From contig JAEEXH010000006.1 in assembly GCA_016291435.1 (NCBI GenBank), positions 1 through 64,000 on the forward strand: a DNA stretch of 64,000 nucleotides, given 5' to 3'. Below are positions 43,389 through 52,740 of this stretch, one piece after another (positions within the stretch are counted from its first letter, which is position 1; each line of letters starts with the position of its first letter). The notes under the pieces are model-generated. The model saw nothing but the letters and a program-made list of their open reading frames with translations. It was not told the origin of the DNA and did no database searches. The position numbers and the translations under genes were made by a program. This stretch comes from Oscillospiraceae bacterium (GTDB lineage Bacteria > Bacillota > Clostridia > Oscillospirales > Ruminococcaceae).

Positions 43389-46300
43389 TCAGCCCTTGAA
43401 CAGATAGCGCACGAACGTATACATATGCGGACGGATGGATCTGCCGACATGGTCGCCGCCCTGCACCAGATGCCAGACATGATCGACGCCGTTCTTCGCG
43501 AGCAGATCGTGATAGGTGCCGGGGGTGTTGTAAACCACTGTATCATCCGTGCCGCCGGTGATCATCAGCAGATAGGGTTTCTGACCGCCAAAGCGGAAAT
43601 CGTTTTCACTGATCATACCGGGTGCCACGCCGGGCGCCGGGCACATCGCACCGATGTAGCCGAAGAGGTCGGGGCGCTTGAAGCCGATATACAAGGATTC
43701 TCTGCCGCCCATCGAGCCGCCGGTGATCGCGGTGTTTTCGGGACCCGTCTTGATCGAATAGTTCTTCTCCATGAAGGGCATGATCTCCTTCACGAGCAGA
43801 TTGATGAAGTTGTCGTAGGCTGCGTTGTTGGCGGCATCCATGCCGGAGCACTTGTCCTGCGTCGCGCTCGCGTAGACATCGGGGAAGACAACGATCATGT
43901 CCTCTGCTTCGCCTGCCGCGATCGCATTGCCGACGATGAAGCGGATGCGCAGGGACGCATCGCCCATCTCCGTCATCGTGAACTCATCGCCGCCGTAGCC
44001 GTGGAGCACATAGAGCACGGGATATTTCTTCTCGGGGGTGTAGCCTGCGGGGAGGAGCACATGGAAGCTCTTATTGCGCTTGCAGACATCGGAATAGATG
44101 GTCTCGCGCTTGTAGGTGCCGTACTTTACGCCGGGGTTCTCCGCAGTGGAGGACTGCGGCTCAACATGGATCAGATTGCTGCGCACTGCCTGCATGAGCT
44201 CAGCAGGGGAGGCAAACTGCTTTGCGCTTTGGCTCTCCTGTGCCTGCATCAGCAGACGCTTCAGGAGCGTGAGATCTGCGGCATTCAGTCTGCCGTCGCC
44301 GGTCATATCGGCAGCTTCCGGGTCTGCGACAGTCGCCGCATCGGTCATCAGGAACTTGTGAAGCGCGATCACATCCGCGAGATCCGCAGTGCCGTCTGCA
44401 TTGACATCGCCTTTGATTTTCGCTGCCGGGAGCAGGCGGAACTTCTGTCCGTCGCCGCCCCAGTATTCCCACTGGCAGATATTCGCGCCGGGCTCGGTGC
44501 TGATATTGTAAACATCCGCCGCACGCACGCCGCCGGAAGCAGCCGTCAGGAACGCATATACATCGCCCTCCTGCACGACGCGGAACTTCTGCGCGGTATC
44601 GCCCGTGAGGTCTGCGAGCACGATGTCTGCGCCGTCCTCTGCGCTGCCGCCCGCAACGGTCAGTGCCTTGCCCGCTGCGTTCTGAATGGTATACCAGCCG
44701 TCGCCGGTCTGGGTGAAGGTCCAGTTCTGCGCGGTGCGGTCCTGATCGGCGCTCTGCGCAAAGTTCGTGTGAAGATAGAGATTGCTGTTGACATTCTGCA
44801 CGGTATAGGTTCCGTTTTCGACCGGCGTGAGATTCACAACATCCGATGCGCGGTCATATGCCTTCTTCCTGCTGCCCCAGACGCAGGTGTTGTTGCCGGT
44901 TGCAGTGAAGGTCATGCGCTGTGTCATCGCCTGCGATTCGTCCGCCTGCACAAGGAATGCGCCCTTGTAGGTCACGCCGCCGAAGGTGATGCTCATATAC
45001 GGCGAGCCGCCGCGCATCACCCATGTGCCGGTGACAGCGCCGGAAACAGTGCCGTCTGCGTTCAGGGAGATCGTCTTCGGCTTCTCGACATCTGCGGATT
45101 TCTCATTCTCGAAGCGCTGATTCAGCGTGTGGAAGATGAAATCATATTCGCCGGTGACCGCCGCTGCGGCATGACCCTTTTCCGCGAGCGATTCGCCCGC
45201 GTACTCATACGGCGCCGCAGTAATCCAGCCGTCCTCGTTCATGATGAGCTGATGCACGCGCACCTCATGGAAGCCGTAGGCATCGTCAAACTTCGTGTGA
45301 TAGACAACATAGAGCTTGCCGTCGGAATCCATCAGCGCGGAGTTGTGTCCCTGCGCCTTGAACGGACGGTCATTGCACGCCCACTGATAATTGCTCATGA
45401 GACGCTCGCCGGTCGTGCCGCCGATGTTGTCGCCGCCGCGCGGGAAGACCGCGCTGTTGCCGTTTTGGTCGGTGTAGGGACCGGTCGGGTTTTCGCTGCG
45501 GAACACGCGCATGTTGTAGCCGCCGTTGGAATTGAAGAAGCCGTAGGAGACAAAGAGATAGTAGTAGCCCTTGTCGGAGCCCGGTGCCTTCATATATTCG
45601 ATATACGGGCCCTCGCCGGAGACATAGTTGCCGCCTGCGACCTTCTTGCCCATATAGGCATCGGAGACATTTGCCTTTGTCTCATACTTTACATTGTAAT
45701 CGCGGAGACCTGTCTGCTCGTCGAGCTCCAGCATGTAGATGCCGCCGAACCACGAGCCGTAGACCATATGCAGATTGCCGCTTTCATCATAGAAGACTGC
45801 CGGGTCGATGGCGTTGGTGCCGTAGGAAGCGTTCCAGGCGCCGTTCGAGAGATAGCGTCCGATGTCGGGATTCTGCCCGAGCACACGCGGCACATCGGTG
45901 TCGTTCACATTGTTTGTGCGGCCGTTCGTGAAGCCGGAATAGACGATCGCACCCTGATAGGTATAGGGGCCGTCGATCTTGTCGGCGGTGCAGAGCACGA
46001 CCGAGGAGTTCCAGACCTGTCCGTTGACAGAGAGATACATGCAGTATTTGCCCATCTTCGGATTGTAGATAATATCCGGCGCCCACATATTGCCTGCGAG
46101 ATTGTAGCCGTCTGTCGTGTTTGACCATTTCTCCGGGATCGCGAGATCCTTGTAGATGTCGCGGAAGAAGGTCGTGCGGGTCGATCCGAGCTCGGAGTTC
46201 GCGGCATTCTGCCAGTTCCGGAGATCGGCAGAGCGTGCGGCGCCGAGATGGGAGCCGATGATGTAGTAGCCGCCCTCCTCGAGCTTCACGACCGACGGGT

Positions 46301-46412
46301 CGTGCACCGAGACGCGGGAGAAATTCCCGGCGGAGGCGGTCATGGCGGGGATGCTGCTGAGGAGCATTGCTGCCCCGAGCATCGCGGAGAAGGATCGCTT
46401 CATTTTTTTCAT
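43389..46412 (-). CDS. Modular arabinan-degrading enzyme: GH43, CBM13, internal dockerin, CE1 feruloyl esterase
   Basis: 1007-residue secreted enzyme. Signal peptide about 1-28. A GH43 five-bladed propeller (VHDPSVVKLEEGGYYIIG with the catalytic Asp; MWAPDIIYNPKMGKYCMYLS; SGEGPYIEYM with the acid) and a C-terminal beta domain extend to about 510. A ricin/CBM13 trefoil covers about 530-660, and a dockerin (KGDVNADGTADLADVIAL; ADMTGDGRLNAADLTLLKRLLM) about 668-725. A CE1 esterase completes the protein (GGSMGGRESLYIG near 897). It would cut arabinan and release feruloyl groups. AGGGGGT precedes ATG 46412. The dockerin is internal, not terminal. Confidence 0.93.
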   Translation of the reverse strand: MKKMKRSFSAMLGAAMLLSSIPAMTASAGNFSRVSVHDPSVVKLEEGGYYIIGSHLGAARSADLRNWQNAANSELGSTRTTFFRDIYKDLAIPEKWSNTTDGYNLAGNMWAPDIIYNPKMGKYCMYLSVNGQVWNSSVVLCTADKIDGPYTYQGAIVYSGFTNGRTNNVNDTDVPRVLGQNPDIGRYLSNGAWNASYGTNAIDPAVFYDESGNLHMVYGSWFGGIYMLELDEQTGLRDYNVKYETKANVSDAYMGKKVAGGNYVSGEGPYIEYMKAPGSDKGYYYLFVSYGFFNSNGGYNMRVFRSENPTGPYTDQNGNSAVFPRGGDNIGGTTGERLMSNYQWACNDRPFKAQGHNSALMDSDGKLYVVYHTKFDDAYGFHEVRVHQLIMNEDGWITAAPYEYAGESLAEKGHAAAAVTGEYDFIFHTLNQRFENEKSADVEKPKTISLNADGTVSGAVTGTWVMRGGSPYMSITFGGVTYKGAFLVQADESQAMTQRMTFTATGNNTCVWGSRKKAYDRASDVVNLTPVENGTYTVQNVNSNLYLHTNFAQSADQDRTAQNWTFTQTGDGWYTIQNAAGKALTVAGGSAEDGADIVLADLTGDTAQKFRVVQEGDVYAFLTAASGGVRAADVYNISTEPGANICQWEYWGGDGQKFRLLPAAKIKGDVNADGTADLADVIALHKFLMTDAATVADPEAADMTGDGRLNAADLTLLKRLLMQAQESQSAKQFASPAELMQAVRSNLIHVEPQSSTAENPGVKYGTYKRETIYSDVCKRNKSFHVLLPAGYTPEKKYPVLYVLHGYGGDEFTMTEMGDASLRIRFIVGNAIAAGEAEDMIVVFPDVYASATQDKCSGMDAANNAAYDNFINLLVKEIMPFMEKNYSIKTGPENTAITGGSMGGRESLYIGFKRPDLFGYIGAMCPAPGVAPGMISENDFRFGGQKPYLLMITGGTDDTVVYNTPGTYHDLLAKNGVDHVWHLVQGGDHVGRSIRPHMYTFVRYLFKG

Positions 46413-46506
46413 ACGATTACCCCCTGATCTGTTTCCTGGGTTTTACCGGCAGAGGTGCGGAGTGCGTCTTTGCGCGCCGGCATCTTTCTATTTATCCTCT
46501 GGCTTG

Positions 46507-46535
46507 ATTATAGCAGACCCATTTGGAAACCGCAA
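46507..46535 (-). promoter_or_regulatory. Promoter of the GH43-CE1 gene
   Basis: Minus strand TTGCGG (46530-46535), 17-bp spacer, TATAAT (46507-46512). Confidence 0.78.
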
Positions 46536-46615
46536 TGCCTATTTCTCCCAAAAACATTACGGATTGTACTTTTCGCACTTGCGCAAATTCTGCATGATTT
46601 TGGTGCAAATCATCA

Positions 46616-46644
46616 TTGCAAATTGCAGCGGATTATGGTATGAT
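46616..46644 (+). promoter_or_regulatory. Promoter of the SGNH-GH26 gene
   Basis: TTGCAA (46616-46621), 17-bp spacer, TATGAT (46639-46644). It is divergent from the GH43-CE1 promoter, about 80 bp apart. Confidence 0.72.
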
Positions 46645-46680
46645 AATAAAAACGCCAATAGGCGAAAAGGGGAAAATCGC

Positions 46681-49416
46681 ATGAAAAGAACCATCGCCGG
46701 GCTGCTTGCAGTCCTGATGCTTACCGCGGGCGGCACGGTGCTGCCGGCATCCGCACCGCAGTCTGCGGCAATGACTGCCTTTGCGGCAGAGCAGAGCGCA
46801 TCTGCGAATCCGATCATCAGCCGCAAGGTGCCGGCTTACTCCGGCGGCGGCACCGCCTCGAACGGCAACGACGACGCCTACTGGACGGCGTGGCAGTCGA
46901 ATGCGCCGGATTACCTTGCCTATGATCTCTCCGGTGTGCCCGCGTCGCAGCGGAAACAGGTCATTGCTGTGTGGTACAATGACAGTACCTATGACAACAT
47001 CGGCGGCTATGTCAACAAGGGCGAGGAGCCGATCGACTATGTGATCGAGGTCAATAAAGCAGCGGGCGGCAGCTTCCCGTCCGACGGCTGGGAGACCGCT
47101 GTGACCGTCTCCGGGAATACACTCAGCTCGCGGCAGCACCTCGTCAGGACGGAAGGATACAACTGGATCCGCATCCGCGTGACGAAAGCTGAAGGCAATC
47201 AGATCAAGTTCAATTTTGACATCCACGATGCCTCGAACGGCGTGCAGGACAGCTGGGTCTTCTTCGGCGATTCCATCACCGCGGGCGGCATGGGCAACAG
47301 CTGGGGCACGAGCTTTGCAGCCTATATCAACCGGCTCGATTCCCGCTATTATCCTGTTGCGCAGAACGGCGGCATCGGCGGCATTCTGAGCTCACACGGC
47401 AAGGCTGCGATCGACGGCTGGCTGGAGGACAGCCCCGTGAAATATGTCAGCATCGCCTACGGCACGAATGACGGCTGGAACAATCCCGGCAATCTCGACA
47501 GCTACTATCAGAATACCAAATACATGATCGACGCAGTGCTGAAGCTCGGCAAGGTTCCTGTCCTGCCGACGATTCCCTATGCGTCCGATCCGAGCGCGGG
47601 CAAATATACCGCGGAATACAACAAGAAGGTCTCGCAGCTTTACAGTGAGTACGGCAGCAAGCTCCTGCACGGTCCCGATTTCTATGCGATGTTCAAGGCG
47701 AATCCCTCGCTGCTCAGCTCAGACGGTGTCCACCCGAGCTCTGACGGCTACGAGGCCATGCGCAAGCTCTGGGCAGAGACGATGTATGAGACCGTCTACA
47801 AGAATCTGCCTGCGGAGATCACGCCTTCTGTCCTCACCGGCGATCTGAACGGCGACAGCAGCGTGAATCTCGCGGATGCCGTGCGTCTGATGCAGCATCT
47901 CCTGCGCGAGACGGAGCTCACCGAGGAACAGGCAGCGGCAGCCGATCTTGACGGAAACAAGCGCATCAATGCCGCCGACCTGACGCTTCTGAAGCGCCTG
48001 CTCATGGCCGAAGAAACGCCGCCTGTCACCGAGAGCTTCTCGCAGGTGTATGAAGCGGAAAAGGCACAGGTCAACGGTGCAAACAGCATCCAGAACGATT
48101 CCGGCGCATCCGGCGGTGCGGCGGTCGGCAATTTCGCAGACAACGCCGATACTGTCGCGTTCACGGTCGATGTCCCCGCAGACGGCATCTACCAGCTGAC
48201 CGTCACCGCAAAGGGCATCGGCGGCGGCAAGACAAACAATGTCTCTGCGGACGGGCAGTCGGTCGGCAGCTTTGACAGCAGCAGCGACGGCTACACCGAT
48301 GCATCGCTCAAAGGCGTGATGCTCACTGCCGGCAAGCATACGATCACGGTTTCCAAGTCATGGGGGTGGATCCTGCTGGACAAGATCAGGATCGAGTCAG
48401 ACGCGGGCATCTCCAAGTCGGTCTACAATGTGTCAAATAAGCTCATCAATCCGAATGCAGACGCAGCGACACAAAAGGTGTTCAATTATCTCTGCGAAAA
48501 TTACGGCAAATATACGCTTGCCGGGCAGGTCTGCGATTACGGCATGGACGGCCCGGAGTTCAAGTCGATCTATGAGGTCACGGGGAAATATCCGGCGATC
48601 TGCGGGCTCGATTTCATGGACTATGCCCCCTCCCGTGCAGCACGCGGCGCAAAGGGCTTCTCCGTGGACACGGCAATGAAGATCCATCAGGCAGGCGGTC
48701 TCGTTACCTTCTGCTGGCACTGGAACGCGCCGGACAAGTATCTGAAATCCGGCAATGATGCTTCGGGCAATCCGCGCTGGTGGCAGGGCTTCTCCACCTC
48801 AAACACCGACTTCGACATTGCCGCTGTGATGAACGGCAAAGATCCCGAGGGCAAGGCGCTCATCGACGCCGATATTGCCGCAATCGCAAAGCTCATCAAT
48901 CAGATGGGCGCTGCTGGCATCCCGATCCTCTGGCGCCCGCTGCATGAAGCATCCGGCGGCTGGTTCTGGTGGGGCGCAAAGGGCGCTGAGCCGTACAAGC
49001 AGTTCTGGAAATATCTCTACGATCAGTTCACGAATGTCTATCACTGCAACAACCTGATCTGGGTCTGGAACGGACAGGCGGCAGACTGGTATCCGGGCGA
49101 CGAATACGTCGATGTGATCGGCGAGGATATCTACGCAGATGCACATTCCTACGGCGCACAGAACGCGAAATTCGCGGAGCTGCTGGAATATCCGGGCACA
49201 AATAAGATCACTGCACTCACAGAAAACGGCGTGGTGTTCGATATCGACAATGTGGTCGCATCGAATGCAAGATGGATGTGGTTCGGTACATGGTGCGGCA
49301 GCTTTGTCACAGAAAACGGCAAGTATTCCTCCGCATATACCGAAGCGGACATCATGCGCAAGACCTATCAGAGCGAATATGTCATCACGCTCGACGAGCT
49401 CCCCGATTTCTCATAA
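46681..49416 (+). CDS. Modular mannan-degrading enzyme: SGNH esterase, internal dockerin, CBM35, GH26
   Basis: 911-residue secreted enzyme. Signal peptide about 1-36; an N-terminal beta domain (about 45-185); SGNH esterase (FFGDSITAGGMG near 195, DGVHPSSDG near 348); dockerin (about 384-441: GDLNGDSSVNLADAVRLMQ and ADLDGNKRINAADLTLLKRLLM); CBM35-like module (about 453-573). The GH26 mannanase (about 596-906) has the acid Glu in WRPLHEASGGW near 754 and the nucleophile Glu in TALTENGVV. It would deacetylate and cut mannan. AAAGGGG precedes ATG 46681. The dockerin sits between the two catalytic units. Confidence 0.93.
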   Translation: MKRTIAGLLAVLMLTAGGTVLPASAPQSAAMTAFAAEQSASANPIISRKVPAYSGGGTASNGNDDAYWTAWQSNAPDYLAYDLSGVPASQRKQVIAVWYNDSTYDNIGGYVNKGEEPIDYVIEVNKAAGGSFPSDGWETAVTVSGNTLSSRQHLVRTEGYNWIRIRVTKAEGNQIKFNFDIHDASNGVQDSWVFFGDSITAGGMGNSWGTSFAAYINRLDSRYYPVAQNGGIGGILSSHGKAAIDGWLEDSPVKYVSIAYGTNDGWNNPGNLDSYYQNTKYMIDAVLKLGKVPVLPTIPYASDPSAGKYTAEYNKKVSQLYSEYGSKLLHGPDFYAMFKANPSLLSSDGVHPSSDGYEAMRKLWAETMYETVYKNLPAEITPSVLTGDLNGDSSVNLADAVRLMQHLLRETELTEEQAAAADLDGNKRINAADLTLLKRLLMAEETPPVTESFSQVYEAEKAQVNGANSIQNDSGASGGAAVGNFADNADTVAFTVDVPADGIYQLTVTAKGIGGGKTNNVSADGQSVGSFDSSSDGYTDASLKGVMLTAGKHTITVSKSWGWILLDKIRIESDAGISKSVYNVSNKLINPNADAATQKVFNYLCENYGKYTLAGQVCDYGMDGPEFKSIYEVTGKYPAICGLDFMDYAPSRAARGAKGFSVDTAMKIHQAGGLVTFCWHWNAPDKYLKSGNDASGNPRWWQGFSTSNTDFDIAAVMNGKDPEGKALIDADIAAIAKLINQMGAAGIPILWRPLHEASGGWFWWGAKGAEPYKQFWKYLYDQFTNVYHCNNLIWVWNGQAADWYPGDEYVDVIGEDIYADAHSYGAQNAKFAELLEYPGTNKITALTENGVVFDIDNVVASNARWMWFGTWCGSFVTENGKYSSAYTEADIMRKTYQSEYVITLDELPDFS

Positions 49417-49423
49417 CGCAAAA

Positions 49424-49460
49424 GCAGCCCGCGGTACGGAAACAGTACCGCGGGCTTTTC
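49424..49460. terminator. Bidirectional terminator between GH26 and pectate lyase genes
   Basis: AGCCCGCGGTAC pairs with GTACCGCGGGCT, followed by TTTT. Confidence 0.88.
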
Positions 49461-49483
49461 TGTGCCTGTATCGCTCTGACGGA

Positions 49484-52381
49484 TCACGGCGTGATCGGCA
49501 TTTGCGAATTCTCGTAGATGCCGGCGCAGAGCTGGAGAATGACGCGCAGATCGTTGCTGTCGATCGTGCCGTCTGCGTAGAGATCGCTGTTCGATCTGCC
49601 TCTGACGGTCAGCTCGGTGCCGTCTGTGCCGGATGCCGCCTTCGCCAGCAGCACGCAGTCCGCGAGCTCAAAGAGTCCGCTGCAGTCTGCGTCGCCCCAG
49701 ACAGTATGCTGCGGGGTGATGCCCGTCACATTTGTCACAGTGGTCGTGGTCGTAGTGGAGGTTTCGGTGGCGGTAGTTGTGGTGGTTGTTGTTGTCGTGG
49801 TTTCCTCGGGTTGCTCCGTGACAAATACCATGTAGCTCACAACGCCGGCGCTCTCGCCGTTTGTGCCGAGCGTGATATGATCGCCTGCGGAGAAGTTTGC
49901 CTGATAGACTTCCATTGTCAGCTCATTCGAGGTCTGCACGGTCAGATTCGTCTTCTGATAGGCAGAGAGCCATGCCGGGACATTCGGCACGCGGCTGTCG
50001 AGCGCCACAGAGACGGTGATATCGGCGCCTGCGGTGAAGTCTGCGAGGTCGCCGTCATAATACTTGGAGTCGCATGCGGTGATGATGCGCTCTGCGCCGT
50101 TCAGCTCCGCCGGGAGCGCAGTGATCGTGAAGTCGCGGTCGCCGAAGACGGTCTGCGCGTCATCGCGGATGCCGTAGCTTGCGGCATGCTCGGTGTCGGT
50201 GACATTCAGCGCCTTGACAAGTCTGCCGTTCAGCGGGAGCACGGCAGGGATCAGCTCCCAGTCCTGGCAGTTGTAGCCGTTCATCGTCCACTGCTGGACA
50301 TTCGCGCCGGATTCCGCGCTGCCGTTTTCGATCTCGATGACAGATGCGTCGCCGGAGATCTTCGTGTAGATCTTATAGGAGCCGTCGTCATTTTTGACGA
50401 ACTTGAACTGCTGGTTGTCGCCGCCGTTCTGCTGATAGAGGTCGATGTTCGTGCCGTCATCTGCCTTTCTGCCGGCAACATCGAGCGCATAGGTTTTGCC
50501 GTCGCCGAGTGCGGAGTAAATGTAATAGTAGCCCTCGGTCTCAGCCGCATAGAGCCGCCAGACATTCCATTCGCCCTCGCCGTTTTTGCCGGATCCGGCA
50601 GCGCCCCACTGCTGGATGTTCTCACCGTTTGCGCCGTTGCCGTCCTTGACCTCCATGAAGAGACCGCTGTTGACATTTTTGAACATGAATGCGGTGCCGT
50701 CTGCAAAGCTCTCGGCGACAACGCCGTTCGGGGCTTCATTATAGCCCGCGCTCGGCACGCCGGGGTTTGCAAAGCGGAGATAGCTCATCTTGCTGCTCTG
50801 GCTTTGGCATCCGCTGTAAGCGGAGCAATAGCTCTTTGCGTCTGCTGCGGATTTGCTGATATAGCTGTAATTGGTATTCGGGCGCCAGGAGCTTGCCTTG
50901 GAGTAGCTCGGATTCGAGGAAGTGCCCTGCCCCTGCACGGTGCGGTTGCAGCCGGAGAAGGTCGAGCCGCTCTCTGCATAGGCGCCTGCGTAGGTGATGG
51001 AGTTCCAGTCGCAGATGACATTGCCGCCGTTTTCGTAGACACAGTTTTCTGCGTAAATATCGCAGCCGCTGTGTACGGTGTATGCCATGCTGAAGGTGTT
51101 GACATAATTGCAGAGGGAGTGGAAGTAGCCCCAGCGCATCAGTCCCGGACCGCGTGTCAGGGTCTTGTAGAACTTGTTGCTGACGAGCGACATGCGCGGG
51201 AAATTGTCATACTGCTTCTGGATCTCTGCGGTGTCATCGGGGTAGCCGAGGATCAGACCGTACTCATGCAGTCCGAAGGAGCAGTCGGAGACGGTGCAGT
51301 AATCGGCGTTGTAGCAGCAGGCGAAGAACTTGTCGTAATCCGGGAGCCCGGTCGATGCCTTGTTGTAGTCAGAGTGACCTGTGAAGGTGCAGTGATCGAG
51401 CCAGAGATTCTGTCCGCCGCTGAAATAGACGGTGATATTGTCGTTGCCGTTTGCGTCGACGGCATGCTGGAAGTCAAAGTTCTTGATAATGATATTGTTG
51501 CAGGTCGAGCTGTTGCGGTTGGTGAGCAGCGCGACATTGTTCAGCGTGTGATTGGAATAGCTGCCGACGATGGTTTTCTGTCCCTCGACATAGATTCTGC
51601 CGTCCGGGCAGTAATATCTGCCGGAGCTGTCCTTTGTGAGACTGGACACGCTGATATTGCCGGTGACAACGATGGTATAGGGTGTCGTGGAGGTCGCATA
51701 ATTCTTGAGCTCCGAGAAGCTTTTTGCCTCGACGACTTCGCCGAAGAGACCGCCGATATCCGCCGCCTTGACTGTGGCGCCGCCGGAGGAGGGATTGTCA
51801 TCGGAGCAGTAGCCCGCGAAGCCCTGATCGCCGTCGGGGTTCAGCAGCCAGAGCTGGGAATCCGCGCCGGAATAGCTTTCGAGCGTCATGCCGTTTGCGC
51901 CGCGGGTGAGCGCCAGAGAGGCATCGCTGTAATTGACGATCTTGTAATAGAGATTGTTGCCGAGATGATCCTTGGAGACCGGCACGACATACCAGTGCTG
52001 GCATTCCTTCGATTCGCTGCCGTACATGATGACGGCATTGCCGGATCTGACGCTGTAGCTCTGCGGCGTGAGCAGTCTGCCCGATTCGGCATTGCAGAGC
52101 TTGAAGAAGGTGCCGGTCGAGTTCGCGCCGACGCGGTCAAAGCGCCAGGACGGTGCAAGCGTGCTGCCGAGCGCCTTTGCGGAGAGCGTGGAGCCGTCCG
52201 ATTTGCCGTTTTCGGTGAGGACAGATGCATTGTCCTTCGCGGCAATGTTCATGAGGACAGGCGGGTAGTCTGTGGAGACTGCGGAAACCGGTACACCGCC
52301 GCTGACCGGGAACACTGCGAGTGAGGAGAGCAGTGCTGCCGCCGTCACGGAGCTGAGCAGTCTCTGTGCGAGCTTTTTCAT
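49484..52381 (-). CDS. Secreted PL1-family pectate lyase with CBM13-like domains and divergent dockerin
   Basis: 965 residues. Signal peptide about 1-35; an N-terminal ricin-like domain (about 60-205); PL1 beta-helix (about 225-540, with NLWLDHCTFTGHSDYN near 327 and VHSGCDIYAENCVYENGGN); a second ricin/CBM13 domain (about 558-720, QQF and QDW-type repeats); a beta domain; a Thr-rich linker. The C-terminal dockerin (about 890-963: GDADCSGLFELADCVLLAKA; YADGTIDSNDLRVILQLCAG) differs from the other dockerins here in spacing and in carrying Cys. It cleaves polygalacturonate by beta-elimination. Start ATG 52381 follows GGGGGT. Confidence 0.92.
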   Translation of the reverse strand: MKKLAQRLLSSVTAAALLSSLAVFPVSGGVPVSAVSTDYPPVLMNIAAKDNASVLTENGKSDGSTLSAKALGSTLAPSWRFDRVGANSTGTFFKLCNAESGRLLTPQSYSVRSGNAVIMYGSESKECQHWYVVPVSKDHLGNNLYYKIVNYSDASLALTRGANGMTLESYSGADSQLWLLNPDGDQGFAGYCSDDNPSSGGATVKAADIGGLFGEVVEAKSFSELKNYATSTTPYTIVVTGNISVSSLTKDSSGRYYCPDGRIYVEGQKTIVGSYSNHTLNNVALLTNRNSSTCNNIIIKNFDFQHAVDANGNDNITVYFSGGQNLWLDHCTFTGHSDYNKASTGLPDYDKFFACCYNADYCTVSDCSFGLHEYGLILGYPDDTAEIQKQYDNFPRMSLVSNKFYKTLTRGPGLMRWGYFHSLCNYVNTFSMAYTVHSGCDIYAENCVYENGGNVICDWNSITYAGAYAESGSTFSGCNRTVQGQGTSSNPSYSKASSWRPNTNYSYISKSAADAKSYCSAYSGCQSQSSKMSYLRFANPGVPSAGYNEAPNGVVAESFADGTAFMFKNVNSGLFMEVKDGNGANGENIQQWGAAGSGKNGEGEWNVWRLYAAETEGYYYIYSALGDGKTYALDVAGRKADDGTNIDLYQQNGGDNQQFKFVKNDDGSYKIYTKISGDASVIEIENGSAESGANVQQWTMNGYNCQDWELIPAVLPLNGRLVKALNVTDTEHAASYGIRDDAQTVFGDRDFTITALPAELNGAERIITACDSKYYDGDLADFTAGADITVSVALDSRVPNVPAWLSAYQKTNLTVQTSNELTMEVYQANFSAGDHITLGTNGESAGVVSYMVFVTEQPEETTTTTTTTTTATETSTTTTTTVTNVTGITPQHTVWGDADCSGLFELADCVLLAKAASGTDGTELTVRGRSNSDLYADGTIDSNDLRVILQLCAGIYENSQMPITP

Positions 52382-52512
52382 GTGGATACCCCCAATTCTT
52401 TCTGTGCGCTGTGCATGCGGCACAGCAGGCTGTCTGCTGTTCATTGCAGGTATGGCTTTCCTTATAGTCAGACGGAAAGCGCATAATTCCTGAATGATAC
52501 TTCGGTGTTTTT

Positions 52513-52541
52513 AGTATAACGCAAAATTACATGAGATGCAA
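52513..52541 (-). promoter_or_regulatory. Promoter of the pectate lyase gene
   Basis: Minus strand TTGCAT (52536-52541), 17-bp spacer, TATACT (52513-52518). Confidence 0.78.
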
Positions 52542-52676
52542 GAGCAGATCGGAAATTTCGGCGCTATGGATAAAGCACAGAATCGCTTTTTGTGCAATAC
52601 GCAGAATAATCAATGTTGAAATTTGTGCAGATATACACAGCAGGCGACAAAAAGTAAGCTGATGCTTTCACGCGAA

Positions 52677-52706
52677 TGCATATTTTAGCGCAGATACGCA
52701 TATACT
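52677..52706 (+). promoter_or_regulatory. Possible forespore-type promoter of spoVAD
   Basis: GCATA (52678-52682) and CATATAC (52699-52705) are 16 bp apart and loosely resemble sigma-G/sigma-F boxes; no good sigma-A pair is seen. Fits a forespore-expressed gene, but the -10 match is imperfect. Confidence 0.35.
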
Positions 52707-52740
52707 TGATGCAGCATATCAGCGAAAGAAGGCGGATTAT

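Noticed and set aside
49139-52324. 1061-codon plus-strand open frame opposite the pectate lyase
   Set aside because: No ribosome binding site, no domain, and low-complexity composition; the pectate lyase on the minus strand is certain.
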